Assembly (NCBI GenBank): GCA_036898135.1 | Contig: CM072515.1 | Coordinates: forward strand, 49,208,534 to 49,272,533 | DNA from: Oncomelania hupensis | Lineage: Eukaryota > Mollusca > Gastropoda > Littorinimorpha > Pomatiopsidae | DNA length: 64,000 nt | Direction: 5' to 3' | Shown: positions 10,809 to 22,655 of the stretch, piece after piece | Layout of the letters: each line of letters opens with the position of its first letter | How positions within the stretch are numbered: position 1 is the first letter of the stretch | Made by a program: the position numbers and the translations under genes | The notes under the pieces: model-generated | The model's input: only the letters and a program-made list of their open reading frames with translations | The model's database searches: none | What the model was told of the DNA's origin: nothing

Positions 10809-10868
<60 letters not shown>
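10750..10868 (+). repeat. (GT)n, (GAT)n and (ATT)n microsatellites
   Basis: Adjacent simple repeats: GTGT at about 10750-10764, GAT triplets at about 10768-10803 and ATT triplets at about 10805-10868. They lie in a transposase-gene intron right beside a duplicated exon, and long open frames here are artefacts of the repeats. Confidence 0.9.
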
Positions 10869-10869
<1 letters not shown>

Positions 10870-10879
10870 CTACTTCTAC

Positions 10880-11020
10880 CTGATTGTTGGCAATATTCCA
10901 ATCTTCAACATTTGTAGCAGTAAAAGCAGGCACTGCAAACATAGCATCACCATGCAACTTTGAATCAATGCCTCCAGAGGAAGAAGTCACTGGCAAATCA
11001 CCAAGCCCTTTGTGACCCTG
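10880..11020 (-). CDS. THAP-type transposase, duplicated exon copy 2
   Basis: A 141-base exon between TTTATCAG and GTAGAA encodes QGHKGLGDLPVTSSSGG ... DAMFAVPAFTATNVEDWN. It is nearly the same as the exon at 11437-11580, and the flanking intron sequence is also shared. Both are phase 0 and multiples of three, so either or both copies could be spliced in without frameshift. The function of this segment is unknown. Confidence 0.65.
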
Positions 11021-11436
11021 CTGATAAACAAACAAAACAAAGAGAACTATTACCATCTCCGTAAAAATTACAAATATACAATAGTGACTCTGCATTTCTT
11101 CAACAAGAAAGAAAAGGAAGCTAGCCAAATTGTAACAAAAACAAAAGAACAAAGGTGTGCTTTTGGTAGCTTGGAGTTGGATAATCTATTGTTAATATAT
11201 TTCTCAATGGCCTCTTGTACTTTTATCCCTCCACCTCCCTCCCTCCCCTCCCACCCTCCACCCAATCTATGGTCTAGCAGGAAAACCTTCCTGTCAATTT
11301 TCAAACAAAATACCTTTTCTTCCCTATCACCCTCAGCATCCCTACCCTGTGGTTGGTAAAATTGTTTATTCACTTTGTTTAGATAATTCAGGTGTGTGTA
11401 TGTGTTTATGAGTTTTATTAATGCTCCTGCTATTAC

Positions 11437-11580
11437 CTGATGGTTGGCAGTATTCCAATCTTCATTAACATTTGTAGCTGTAAAAGCAGGCACTGCAAAC
11501 ATAACATCTCCATGCAACCTGGAATCAGTTCCTCCAGAGGAAGATGTAGCAGGCAAATCCCCATACGTTTTGTGGCCCTG
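11437..11580 (-). CDS. THAP-type transposase, duplicated exon copy 1
   Basis: A 144-base exon, acceptor TTTATCAG above 11580, donor GTAATA at 11436. It encodes QGHKTYGDLPATSSSGG ... FTATNVNEDWNTANHQ and differs from the neighbouring copy by one extra codon and a few substitutions. It joins the preceding exon (11770-11910) in phase 0. Confidence 0.68.
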
Positions 11581-11769
11581 CTGATAAACAAGCAAAACAA
11601 AGAAACATTATCATCTCCGTAAAAATTACAAATATAACATACTGAATCTGCATTTCTTGAAGTAGATATAATGAGAAATTAAAAAAAGCTGGAGAAAGAT
11701 TTGTCTATACAACCACTTTTGTACCTACCAAGCCCCTTAAAAAAAAATATCTAAAATCTTATGTCATAC

Positions 11770-11910
11770 CTGATATAGTTTTCGTTTTTTTAATGCTTCT
11801 TTAACTGGGACTTGGAAACGTGAGGCTGGGTCTTTTCTTTTTCTTGTGGGTTGTCCAATAGCTGGGAGAGGGTCTGGGTTCTGCTCTGTAGGCTTCCCAT
11901 CAATAAAATG
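11770..11910 (-). CDS. THAP-type transposase, exon 2
   Basis: A 141-base exon between ATTTCAG and GTATGA on the minus strand, phase 0 at both ends. It begins HFIDGKPT, which supplies the His of the THAP C2CH zinc site after CSK in exon 1. It continues with a basic stretch (RKRKDPASRF, KKRKLYQ) that could act as a nuclear signal. Confidence 0.75.
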
Positions 11911-12365
11911 CTGAAATGATATAAAAGCAAATTATTTCTCTTTGAAGAGCCCTAGGCTGGATGGAATGGGAAAAATTTAAATAAGATTCGCTGGAGACAG
12001 ACACGCGCACATTATTATAATATAAGCCTATCACAAGAACGAAACCATGAAAGTGATAGGCCTACTAGTTTAGTTACATAGTGACTGCCAAAGTCGGTAG
12101 CATTTATTTAGCTAACGGCCCACTTACTTCGTTTGATATGCATTCAATGATAGCTATGGATTGAAAGTTATATTCTAAACAGCGGCACCGATCAAGATGA
12201 TTATTATTTAGATTTAAAATATTAAGATTGGTGCTCGGTGGCCGTCGAAATCATACTGGTAACATGATGCAAAATCTGTTTTAAAAAAAACTTTGTTAGA
12301 AGACAGCAAACCTTCATAATGCCATGATAGAAAACATTTTTTTTAAAAGAAGTACTTTTACTTAC

Positions 12366-12630
12366 TTTACTGCATACACATGTGTAGCCCCTCAGAGTAT
12401 TAACGTTCAAGTGCTCATGTGCCATGATGTGGACGACCGCATGCTTTTATCCAATTCAGGGACCGTTCGAGATGATAATTATATTTTCCAGGTTTTACAA
12501 AGGGAATAAATTCTACTCCTAAACATCTCTCCGGGTAACGACTGTCAGAATTACAGGTTCCCCAGGCACAGCGTTTTATCGTTCCTCTTTTTTTGAATTT
12601 TGCCGCACTCAAACTTACATTAGTTGCCAT
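12366..12630 (-). pseudogene. THAP-type transposase, exon 1 (THAP domain)
   Basis: The ATG at 12630-12628 follows the right inverted repeat. The frame starts MATNVSLSAAKFKKRG and shows the THAP Cys pair (KRCAWGTC), FIPFVKPGK, LNWIKACGRPH. A small insertion near 12425-12435 shifts the frame, after which EHLNVNTLRGYTCVCSK completes the domain before donor GTAAGT at 12365. THAP is a C2CH zinc DNA-binding domain that recognises transposon ends. With the frameshift, this copy cannot make an intact transposase. Confidence 0.78.
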
Positions 12631-12647
12631 TACCGTGATTACGATTC

Positions 12648-12667
12648 TTGTCTGGGGTATCAAGGGA
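12648..12667 (-). repeat. Right inverted repeat of the YqaJ/THAP element
   Basis: The reverse complement is TCCCTTGATACCCCAGACAA and matches 2733-2752 at 18 of 20 positions. Similarity continues more loosely outward (AAATAAC blocks about 30-45 bases further out on both sides). Confidence 0.6.
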
Positions 12668-12962
12668 AGTCACTCTCTTCAACTCTATGCAGAGTTATTT
12701 CGGGATATGCCTAATTGTGTAAGTTAAAGCGACAGATATTTTCATGCATAAATCCATGCAAAAGAAAAAAAAATCATGCAAGTGAAAGTGTACAGAAAAT
12801 ATAAATATTTAAGATATATTACATTCAAACATATAATGCTATCTGCTAATGAAATTTAACCGTGCTAGGAAAAGCTTCTTCTCTGCATTTTCAGGACAAA
12901 TGTAATTTGCTGCTCTTAAGTGCTACTAAACACACTGATAGAAATTTGCTTTATGTCTCCAG

Positions 12963-13938
12963 TCTGAAAGTTCACAGCAGATCTCACACAGGACAACGAC
13001 CTTACAGATGTGACCTCTGCTCTCTGACCTTTGCTGACCCGAGCTATTTCCGGCGCCACAAGGCCAAGCATACTGCAGCGGCTCTTGGGTCAGCAGCAGC
13101 AGGGTCATCTGCTACACCAGCTGAATGGAGAAAGAATGCTTTGCTACAATCCAGTAATACTGAAGGTGATAACCCGGGTGAAGATTTCTCTGGCTCCTCA
13201 TCTGCAGACATCTCCGCCTTAAAAGATACCATCGCTGCGTTGTCTCAAAAAGATGTAGATTATGAAAATATTTTGAACAATAGATTGTTTACAGAAAGTA
13301 CTGCAGACAGCTCTCGCACTAAAAGAGACTTTGGATACCCAGGTGCATTAAACAGGTCTGCCCTTCCTGACAAAAAATGCGCTTACCAGAACCACCAGAA
13401 TATCTCAAGATCTGCCATCGTACAAAAAGATACTTCTGCCACAGTCGTTGTTTCACAGTCTGTCCCATCTTCGTCAGTTGCAGAAATCACTGCAGGGTAC
13501 TCTGCACAGATTCCTGCTGTAGCAGAACTGTCTGATTCAAGTGCCTCTGCCATTCTGCCTGATGCTTATGACATTTTGAACAGCTCTGCTTTCCACATTG
13601 ATAGCTTTTCTGCAGCTTCTAGTATGTTTGGTGTGAGCGTTTCATCAGCTCATGCATCTACATTGTCAGATGTAATGTTAACTGTACCTAGCATTTCAAG
13701 AGTGAGATTTCAGCAACCGCCTGTATCCACGACAGAGTCACTTAATTTGCCTGCGCTCAGTGGAATGGGTTTGACAGTGCCTTCTGTGTCGCGGCTGGGA
13801 CTTCATCATGTGCCTATATCTTCATCTTTTTCTGTGCCCGAGAATTCAGCCAGCAGTGTTGAAGATGCAAATGCTGCAATGGCGGCCGAGTCCTTTGCCT
13901 TTTTGAATTCTGCTTTTCAAGGCAATTTTGCCACATAG
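12963..13938 (+). CDS. C2H2 zinc-finger protein, terminal exon
   Basis: Acceptor CTCCAG ends at 12962. The exon completes finger 5 (SLKVHSRSH), carries finger 6 (CDLCSLTFADPSYFRRHKAKH, 21 residues) and then a tail of roughly 280 residues, rich in Ser, Ala, Thr and Pro, to the TAG at 13936-13938. The tail has repeated LTVPS-type motifs (VMLTVPSISRVRF, GMGLTVPSVSRLGL), suggesting a low-complexity regulatory region. Six C2H2 fingers with HSGD/HTGQ-RPY linkers point to a sequence-specific nuclear DNA-binding protein. The ATG-initiated frame from 12862 includes intron. No ortholog is assigned. Confidence 0.9.
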
Positions 13939-14420
<482 letters not shown>

Positions 14421-15001
14421 TTATATATGCTCAGACCCTTGTGACTTATCCTCCAGAATGACGTATTTATATGCTTTTTCCCCAAGTTTTCCTACTCTAG
14501 TATCTAATCGACGATAGTACTGTGTGCCTTCTATATGCTTTTAAGTGTTATCTTGGTTTTTGTTTGTGTGAGGAAGTGGAGGTGTTAGCGGGGATAGAGG
14601 TGGAGGAAGAGATGCCACTTATATTCCAATTTTTATTCTAGACCTGGAAGTACATCATTTTTGTTTCATAGCAAAATGTTTTAGATTTTATTGGCCTTTC
14701 CCCTTTGAGCAGTTACTTGTTATGCATTGCAGTTGTATAGTTTAAATCAAATGCCTAGTCTTTATCTTGTTGTTCCTGCGTTGGTTTGTTTGTGTGTTTG
14801 TCATAATACATTTACAGTATTGCTAGTATTTTTTAGAATTCACTCTGAGTGAATATGCTGGGTGCTGAAAACACTCACCCAGCCACAAGTAAATTCCTTC
14901 CAGGCGACCTAACTAATAATAATAATGAATAAACATTAAATAAGTTATATTGAGCAAATAATACAAGGACTCATTGCCCATAAACCTTGTAGCTCTCTCC
15001 C

Positions 15002-15054
<53 letters not shown>

Positions 15055-15060
15055 ATTGGC
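14421..15060. other. Non-coding, ending in a (CT)n tract
   Basis: Intergenic or distal 3'UTR sequence with no coding signal. A (CT)n microsatellite occupies about 14996-15052. Confidence 0.6.
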
Positions 15061-15073
15061 AATCCTCTCTTTT

Positions 15074-15657
15074 CCCCTCTGGGGGTGCAGGGGGTTTCTG
15101 TATAAATAGTATCCCAACTTTGAGGAAATTTAGTGCTTTAAATTACCACTATTTCTGTTATTCTCATTTATTCTTGTTATTAATCTGTTCTATCAGTCTA
15201 CTATCTTTTTCGCAAGACTAGTCACCTACCTTTTTTCTTGAAAACTCTCCCAAAATTCCTCATTAGTTTATCACTTTATGGAGTCTATTGGGTCAGCTTG
15301 GGGCTATTGGTCTCTTTCTGCCAAATGGTCATTAGTACTTTCTATGGTATTATTTAGCAATATAGCCTATAGGCATTTTCTATGTACGTGTTTTGTTAAT
15401 ATTTTATAATGATGTTTATATTCTATTTTGTTTTTGTAAGCGGAGGTTCGATAAATTAGAGTAAAGCCTCTGCATCCCCTGCATGGTATGCCTTTATTGT
15501 AAAGAAGGCGGCTGGTGGAGTGCCTTCAGTGTTACAGTTAGATTTGTTTTAGCAGTTCTTTTATACGGATCAGGGGTGAGTCCTCTTTCAGCTAAGTTGT
15601 GGTCCCGATTCGGCTCTTTGCAGTCAGCTGGGCCCTATAAACAATGACTAACTAACT
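15074..15657 (+). mobile_element. ~585-bp retroposon family R585, copy 1
   Basis: Related to the units at 22056-22644, 38380-38890 and 58802-59369. The sense strand begins in a GGGGTGC-like segment, has TATAAATAGTATCC about 25-30 bases in, and ends in (ACTA)n. Flanking repeats AATCCTYTCTTTT (15061-15073 and 15658-15670, one mismatch) look like a target-site duplication, so the copy was made by retroposition. No pol III boxes are evident and no class is assigned. Confidence 0.75.
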
Positions 15658-15670
15658 AATCCTTTCTTTT

Positions 15671-17460
15671 GGTGCTGTCCATTTTCTCTTTCTCTCCCCG
15701 CAACCCCACCCAACCCAGTTCTATTTTGAATGGTTCTATTAAGTTTCATCAAATAAAAAATTGTTTTAATTTTTTTTGTCGTTGTTGTCCTTTTAGTAAA
15801 AATTATTTACAGACTAGTGAGAAATGGTGCAGGTGACTTGAGTAACTTTGCCCAAGAGAAAAGACCAGTGGACATTTGTGGTTTTCAGCACCGCTGCAAT
15901 GCCACTTATATGTGTAGTTACATCTTAGGAAATTTTCTAGAATCTGAGAGATCTTAATGCATTTGTTGCAATAGATATATTATTATTATTAATGTCACTT
16001 TTACAGAGTTAAGGTAAAAAATAATAAAAATGATGAATTGTGATTGACACCTGTTATGGTGGTTTGGTGTTTGATTTTCAGTTGAAGCTGTATTGTTTTT
16101 GTGTAACCATCATCATACTTCTAGTCAATTTGAATTTGACTCCAGACTGAAAATATAAAAATATCACACACGCACACAAGCACACGCACACACACACATG
16201 CCTCTTTCTCCCAACTATCCTCTCCCCCCCCCCCTCACACCCCCCCACACACCCCTCTCCCCCTCCCCCAACAACAAAAAAAAGCAAAATAATGCACACA
16301 AAAACTTTGATTATTTTAAAACTCAGTTTATTCCTCCAAATTAGTATGAGCTTTACATATTTTATATGTTACAGAATTTAAAAGCCAATGTTGATTCGTT
16401 ATGCAGTTGTAGAATATTTACATTTTTTTTATATACAGTTTACTTTTTCAGATGAGAGTATAAACCGAGGTCTAGTCTGTTCACTTGTGCATTCCGTCAC
16501 ATGGACTTTAAAGATCCTGTTTTATTTGTGTAGCAATGTAAGTCTATGAACTTGTTTTTTTTGTTTTTTTAAAAATTGTTTTCGAGATTTGTGCAAATCT
16601 GGGTGAGATGAGACCTAAATAGTCCAAAAATGATATCGTAAAAATGTTGTGTCTCTCCTTCCATCCATGCGTCCATCCGTCCTCAATGATTGACTTTAAA
16701 AAAAATAAAACGTAAGTCGACTTGAAAAATGGAATACGCAGAAAACATGTGTAAACACGATCCCGGTAGATTTTGTACATTAGAATCGTTTTCCAAGTTA
16801 TTTTAGAGAGAGATTCTGAGATCTGCATTTCAGCAATTCTTTGACCATTATTTACCAGATTTACAGTAATTTTCTTTGAACTGAGTGTGGGCATGTATGT
16901 GTGAGAGAGAGAGAGAGAGAGAGTGAGAAATGTGAACAGTTTTTATCTTTACACTTTCAAGATTTGATATTTCATGATGGACGGCATGTGTGTGGTAAAC
17001 CAGGCATTAATTGTCTTTCTAGTTAATATTAAATCATCGTTTCCATAATAATTAACATATTTTGCAGAACATGTGCACGTACACCAGTAATTACTTACAG
17101 CAGAGATACAATCTCTGCTTACAGTACAGTATTCTGCTTGCATTTGCATCTGAGTGAGTGAATGCACAATTAAAAGACTGCATTATTTTATTTTTGTCTG
17201 TTAGGATGGTTAACAAATTCCAGAAAATGTTTTGTCACATTTCTTGGTTTACAATTTTTTTATAAAACGTTTTGTTTTAGGTTATTGAAACTGTAGTAAT
17301 GCAATAGTTGGGTTTATTGCTTTGATATATAGCCTTTAACACAGAAACAATACAATTTTTAAATTGTTGGCGTTATTTAAAAATACACAGCTTCAGGAAG
17401 TTGTTTTTATTGCATATTCCTTGATTTGAATTACGGTAGTGTTCCATTTTATTAATTTCC
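15671..17460. other. Non-coding with AC-rich microsatellites
   Basis: AT-rich sequence with AC/CCCC-rich low complexity at 16164-16270 and (GA)n at 16902-16923. Open frames here lack homology that I can recognise. Confidence 0.5.
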
Positions 17461-17464
17461 CCTT

Positions 17465-17590
17465 AGTGAATGGTTGTTTCAGCAGATCTTTTATATTGAT
17501 CATGGATGAGCCCTCTTTCAACCGAGTTGAGGTCTTGTTTCAGCTCTTTGCAGTCTACTGGACATATAAACAATGACTAAGTAAGTAAAT
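17465..17590 (+). mobile_element. 3' end fragment of retroposon family R585
   Basis: It matches the last ~120 bases of the 15-kb copy (GAGCCCTCTTTCA, GCTCTTTGCAGTC, ATAAACAATGACTAA) and ends in a similar short tail. It is 5'-truncated. Confidence 0.7.
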
Positions 17591-17639
17591 CTTAGTGAAT
17601 TTTTCTCCAGAAGGAATTATTATATCTAGGATTATGCAT

Positions 17640-18480
17640 TACTTAAATCTGCAGTCTTGTAGACTATTCTATTTGGGACATATTCAACCATTTATTGATT
17701 ACTTTTAAACTATTTGGGATTCTGCTAGTAGCAATGCCATGAAACCTTTATTTAGGATTCACAAATGTGCAATTAAAATGGTTATTCTTAAAAACAAAAT
17801 CTCTCTGAATGATTACAAACAGATCAACATACTTCCTCTTGCCAACAGACTAAAATTCATTAAAGGAATTTTCATGCAAAAAATCATTTCTGGTAATACA
17901 CCCTCCTATCTTTCTTCTCTTTTTTCTAGGAAAACTGCCAGATTTTCTACCAAACTAAATATCCCATTTCTTAGAATTGATCTGTTTAAAACCAGTCTGT
18001 CATATTCAGGTTCCATTTTATGGAATAACTTCCCAGAAGTTCTCCACAATGCAGTCACTAAATATACATCCTTTAGAAACCATCTTTTACAGCAAATTAA
18101 AATTAGTTAATTAGCTACTTACCAAGATTTCTACATTCACATCTTTAGAATGTTTTACATAAGTTGTGTATGTGTGTGTGTGTGGCTAGGTAAAAACACC
18201 GTTATTCTGACATTTTAAAAGATGGAAAAATTTGTAAAAATGTCAAAGTAACGTATGTAGAGTTTTATGAAAGTCATCACAACGGCGTTTCTATATGGTT
18301 GTGTGTGTGTGTGTGTGTGTGTGCTCACTCACGCAGATCTTGATTATATTGTTAAATTATGATGTTATTGTTATTTTATTATACTAATTGTTACATGCCC
18401 CAAGTGCAAGATGTAAAAAAGCACACCCAGTGCTTAATCTTTTACCTTTGTTAAATAAAATTGTTATGTTATCTTATCTT
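17640..18480 (+). mobile_element. LINE 3' end (L2/CR1-like RT C-terminus and 3'UTR)
   Basis: The open frame 17739-18110 encodes the C-terminal end of an L2/CR1-type polyprotein: LFRIHKCAIKMVIL, INILPLANRLKFIKG, ISGNTPSYLSSLF, SYSGSILWNNFPE. Upstream, an interrupted frame has an FIDYF/TIWDSASS block. The 3'UTR has two (GT)n tracts and ends in AAATAAAATTGTTATGTTAT followed by TCTTATCTT. It is 5'-truncated. Confidence 0.78.
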
Positions 18481-18534
18481 TAATTAATTGTTGCTTGTAA
18501 TGTGTGGGTGTGCGCATCCGCACAAACAAACAAA

Positions 18535-19170
18535 TGTAAAAAATTAGAAGCACAGAATAAATTTACAAAACAAGAAACACAGAACAAATTTAGGATACAA
18601 GAAACAGTTGATTTACAAACCCAAATGCACAGAATATATTAAAAATAAGAAACAGAATAGATTAACAAAACAAGAAACACATAATAAATTTACCAAAAAA
18701 TATGAAATTGCAAGACAATTTTTTTTTTAACAAAACAGCGGTTTTCAAAATAAGAAACGCAAAATGCATTTACAACACACACACACACACACATACACAC
18801 ACACACAAACCACAAAATAAATTTACAAACATAATATATTTACAAAGCAAGGAACACATAATAGATTTACAAAATAAGAAACAATAAATTTTCAAAGCAA
18901 GAAAAAGAATAAATCTACAAAACAAGAAACAGAAAAGATTTACAAAACAAGAAACACAGAACATACATGTATACAAGATTATTAACAGAATAGATTTTAC
19001 CAAACCAAAAACAGAATGGAATTACAAAACGAGAAACAAAATAGATTTACAAAACAAGAAATGTAATAGATATTACAAGAAACACAAATTATAGTTACAA
19101 AACAAGAAACTCTGGATTTATTTACAATACCAGAACACTGGATTGATTTACTAAATAAGAAACACAGAAC
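18535..19170. repeat. Degenerate minisatellite
   Basis: A long run of imperfect units built on AATAGATTTACAAAACAAGA plus AACAC, interrupted by (AC)n near 18776-18808. Units vary from about 20 to 40 bases. The coding-like frames are by-products of the repeat. Confidence 0.75.
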
Positions 19171-22044
19171 GATGTTTGTTTTTTTGTAAAGCATTTTATT
19201 GTACAGCAAAACAAACAAAAGTATATAACACCATTTAATATAGAGTACATCAACCACTTTATTAACATTATGCTATTATAAACTGGATTCTTATTTCTCT
19301 AATTTTGACTTCTGACTATCCAGAACACTGGGAAAGACCTAATACTAATAAAGACAGTTGCTGCATTTCATGACCTTTGGCAATGCAGTGAGGTTTACCA
19401 AGTGTACAAGTGTTTAGTTACAAGTGCACAATATGGTAATATATGTTGTTCTCATCACCGAAGTGGAATATTGAAATGTTCAAAACCCATATCCACAATG
19501 TCACAGCGAGCACCACTGCTCGGGGGTACATTTCACATTGATAGGGTGTACATTTCACATTGATAGGGGGTACATTTCACATTGATAGGGCGAGAATTTA
19601 CACATTTCAATAGTCCATGTCCAAGAAGTTGTAAACTTAATGTATGCATCGATTTCCTCAAATTACAAAATAAACTGGCACAAACTGAAGCTAATATCAT
19701 AGATCATTTTACACATTGCTGTCAAATGGAAAAAAGAAAACACTATTTAAGCAATCCTGACTTGATTCAGTAGAGGGCTGTTCTGCTTCTTGGAGTCCAA
19801 ACATTGTCGTTGCCGTTTTTACAGCGGCAGGTAGGTTCTAAGATGCCTAATTTGGAATTAGAAGTGGATCTCTTCATTTCTTTCTGCAACATAGCCTTAC
19901 AGATAACACCTTTTTTGTGTTCTTATGACTTTACTGTTCCACAATATTTTAAAAACATTATCTCTACTTAGCCAAATATAGTACTTAATGAATTTTAGTC
20001 AGATAAAACCTAAACAAAAGAGACAACCTGGAACCCTGGAAATCGATACATGAAATGTTTGGTACTTATTGTAGAGTGCATCACGGTGTAATTTGTTTAC
20101 AAACTGCATTGTATTGTTAGGTCTGCGTTTTCTCCGTAACCTTGGTGTTGACTGACCCAGAGACAAAAAGAAGTACAAATTCCATCATCATCATGAGTTA
20201 TTGATGAACAAGCTGTTTACTTATGCTGTTTAGGAAAACGTTTGCAATAATTATATTTGAATTCGTCCCTCCCGGTATACATGCGGCATTCACAATTATT
20301 TATTTATTTCATGAGTATTTATTTATTTTTATATTGAAATACCACACAATTATAAATAACTCTTTTAACAGCTCCACGTGCTTAAAATTGCTTAAATGGA
20401 AATGCCCATTACATGCAAAGGTTTTGGGAGGTTCTGAGAACTATCAAACCTATTATCAGTCGTTTATCATCCTCTAGCCAGTTAGCGCACAACACATTTT
20501 AGCCGTGCTCTAAACTGTACTTCTACCATTTGTTGAAAAATGATCTTTTATAATCGCTTTGTTAAATTGTATGTAGTTTGTTTGTGTGGCCCAAAACGAA
20601 TATGCTTGATGTTTCTTGGACAATATCAATTTTGAATCGGACTCAGAATCATTTTGAATGTAACAGTTATAAGTTTAGTTTAATAAAATGTTGTACTATC
20701 ACACTATGGTTGATGTACAACATTAATTATTAACCTCCATTGAAAGAGGTGGGTTTTAGTTGTTGCAGCTTTGTTGGAGGATGTTGATCATCTCATAAAT
20801 GTCAAACACAGGTTGAGGTACTTGTTCTCTTCTTTTATTTTAAAAATTTGCAAAAATAAAGTAAATAAATTAATAGTGAAAAAGCACGTAATAGTTATAT
20901 GAATTTAAGCAGTATATTGAGATTTCTATCATTATCATTGTTATAATTATAATAATTATACGATTCCTTTTAATTCGTTTCCTTGGCAACTGGTCATACT
21001 CCAATCCAAATCTAAATTCAAACATAGGTAAACCAACTTGTTCATTATTATAACTACTAGTACTAATTAATAATAGCTGTGCAGTACAAGCAAAACAGGA
21101 AAATTGGTGCACACTCAGTATAAGCTTAAACAAACAAAATCTGAATAATGAAGGAAACTTGATACACTTAGGGTAATAATGCAAATAATAATAATGTTGT
21201 GATTATATATAAATTTATTCATTTGCTTAACCAATTTGTTTCTTATTATTGCTAAATCTGAATGCTAGCAGTTTTCTGTTATATTCCATTCCAATGTTTA
21301 ATAGAAAATAAAACTCCTGTATTAAAAATCTACATTGGCGCGTACTACGTTTTAGGTGCAATATTAAAAAGACACAATGATTACATGAAAAAAGTGTGTT
21401 TTAATAATGATTGAACGATTTTTTTAAAATTCATTGTTTACAGAATGAACAGAATAAGAAAAAAATAAAATTACATTTTTTTTGTGTGTGTGAAACATGT
21501 ACATATTAAAAATAAAAATCACAGTGTGTAAGTATCACAGGTTACATAACCTTGCAATCTTATGGGACAACATGGGGGTAAAAAAAAAATAATGAAAAGA
21601 AATAGTACATTTGAAAACAAGTCGAGCATCGAAAGTTTTATAGATTAAAAAACAAACAAATACAAACACATACAAATAAGGTCCCAATTAACGTTTCCAA
21701 TCGAAATGGACAGTGTCACACTGCTGCGCGCAGGGTCACTCTTTTGATATGGTTTTAATTATAGTCACACGACGTCCACCGGAGAGTATAGGTGACGGTC
21801 ACATTATTCTGACACCAGCAAACCATTTGATGGCAAAGGGAAAATATGGTCACACGTTGACCAATCTGAGGTTCAAACCCAGTTACACTGAGCTACCCGA
21901 CCCCACTAATGTGGTGTAAAGTTTAGAGTCCAATATCAAACATTCTATAGAAACAAGTGGGTATAGGAAATCTGCATACAGAGAATCAGCTCTAAATCTT
22001 CGTTCCGGTTAAAAGGAAAGAAAAGTTCAATTACAAAACGAGGC
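19171..22044. other. Non-coding stretch
   Basis: No gene is recognised. A short tandem repeat of TACATTTCACATTGATAGGG (about 22 bases, three to four copies) lies at 19525-19590. A tRNA-like segment lies at about 21840-21905 (listed separately). Confidence 0.5.
21690..21915 (-). mobile_element. Possible tRNA-derived SINE remnant
   Basis: On the minus strand, GGTAGCTCAGTG (A-box-like) is followed at short distance by GGGTTTGAACC (B-box-like). The spacing is too short for a real tRNA, which suggests a deleted SINE head. Weak evidence. Confidence 0.3.
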
Positions 22045-22055
22045 AAGCTCAAGAC

Positions 22056-22644
22056 ATTACATTACATTACATTACATTACATGATTATTGCTTTAGGTCC
22101 AGCGGACTCTTCCGAGCCAAATCAGGACCGGACAACCCCTAATCCGCATAAAAGATCTGCTGAAACAACCCTAGTGGTAAAACTGAAAGCTCTCCACCAG
22201 CCAGTCACTTTACAATAAAGACATCCCACGCAGGGGACGCTGAGGCTGTACTCGAATTTATCGAACTCCCGTTTACAAAAACAAAATAGAATACAAACAT
22301 CTTTATAAAATATCAACAAAACACATACATATAACATGCCTACATTGCTAAATAATAACATCATAGGAAGCCATAGTGACCGCCTGGCAGAAAGCGTCCA
22401 ATATTCCCAAGCTGATCTAACAGACCTCATACACAAATAAGGAATCTTGTCCCGGAAGAGTTTTCAAGAAAAAAGGTAGGTGACTGGTCTAGCGAAGAAG
22501 AAGATAGTATAGCAGATTGATAGAGCAGAGCAGGAATGAGAAAGAGCAAATGAGAAAGACAGCGACAGTGGGAATTTCAAGCACTAAATTTCCAGAAAGT
22601 GGGGATACTATTTATACTGAAACCTCAGGCATCCCAACGGGGGT
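22056..22644 (-). mobile_element. Retroposon family R585, copy 2
   Basis: A 589-base unit on the minus strand, flanked by perfect 11-bp repeats AAGCTCAAGAC at 22045-22055 and 22645-22655. The 3' tail is (TAATG)n in sense orientation and the 5' end has the TATAAATAGTATCC segment. A 104-codon open frame (22122-22436, sense) contains LFCFCKREFDKFEYSL and VGCLYCKVTGWW. Related frames exist in the copies at 38 and 59 kb but are frameshifted elsewhere. Confidence 0.82.
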
Positions 22645-22655
22645 AAGCTCAAGAC

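Larger units (their letters stand above)
2733..12671. mobile_element. ISL2EU/IS4EU-like DNA transposon with YqaJ and THAP-DDE genes
   Basis: Two convergent multi-exon genes fill this span: a + strand SAP/SWIM/YqaJ gene (2.75-7.38 kb) and a - strand THAP/DDE_Tnp_4 transposase gene (12.63-9.23 kb). From memory, this pairing of a THAP-type transposase and a YqaJ nuclease is the hallmark of the ISL2EU (IS4EU) superfamily. Matching inverted sequences lie just outside both start regions: 2733-2752 and the reverse complement of 12648-12667 agree at 18 of 20 bases, with the core TCCCTTGATAC. The true termini are probably slightly further out (about 2680 and 12720), where resemblance is weaker. Frameshifts, a nonsense codon and secondary insertions indicate an inactive copy. 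It sits in an intron and leaves the host splice sites intact. Confidence 0.72.
2070..12962 (+). other. 10.9-kb zinc-finger gene intron hosting a transposon
   Basis: The donor GTGAGT is at 2070 and the acceptor AG at 12961-12962. The intron contains a LINE tail (2265-2560) and then a large two-gene DNA transposon (about 2733-12671) with its own insertions. The transposon accounts for almost all of the intron's length. Confidence 0.85.

Noticed and set aside
18535..19170. CRISPR-like array
   Set aside because: Units are imperfect and contiguous, with no unique spacers; this is a degenerate minisatellite in animal DNA.
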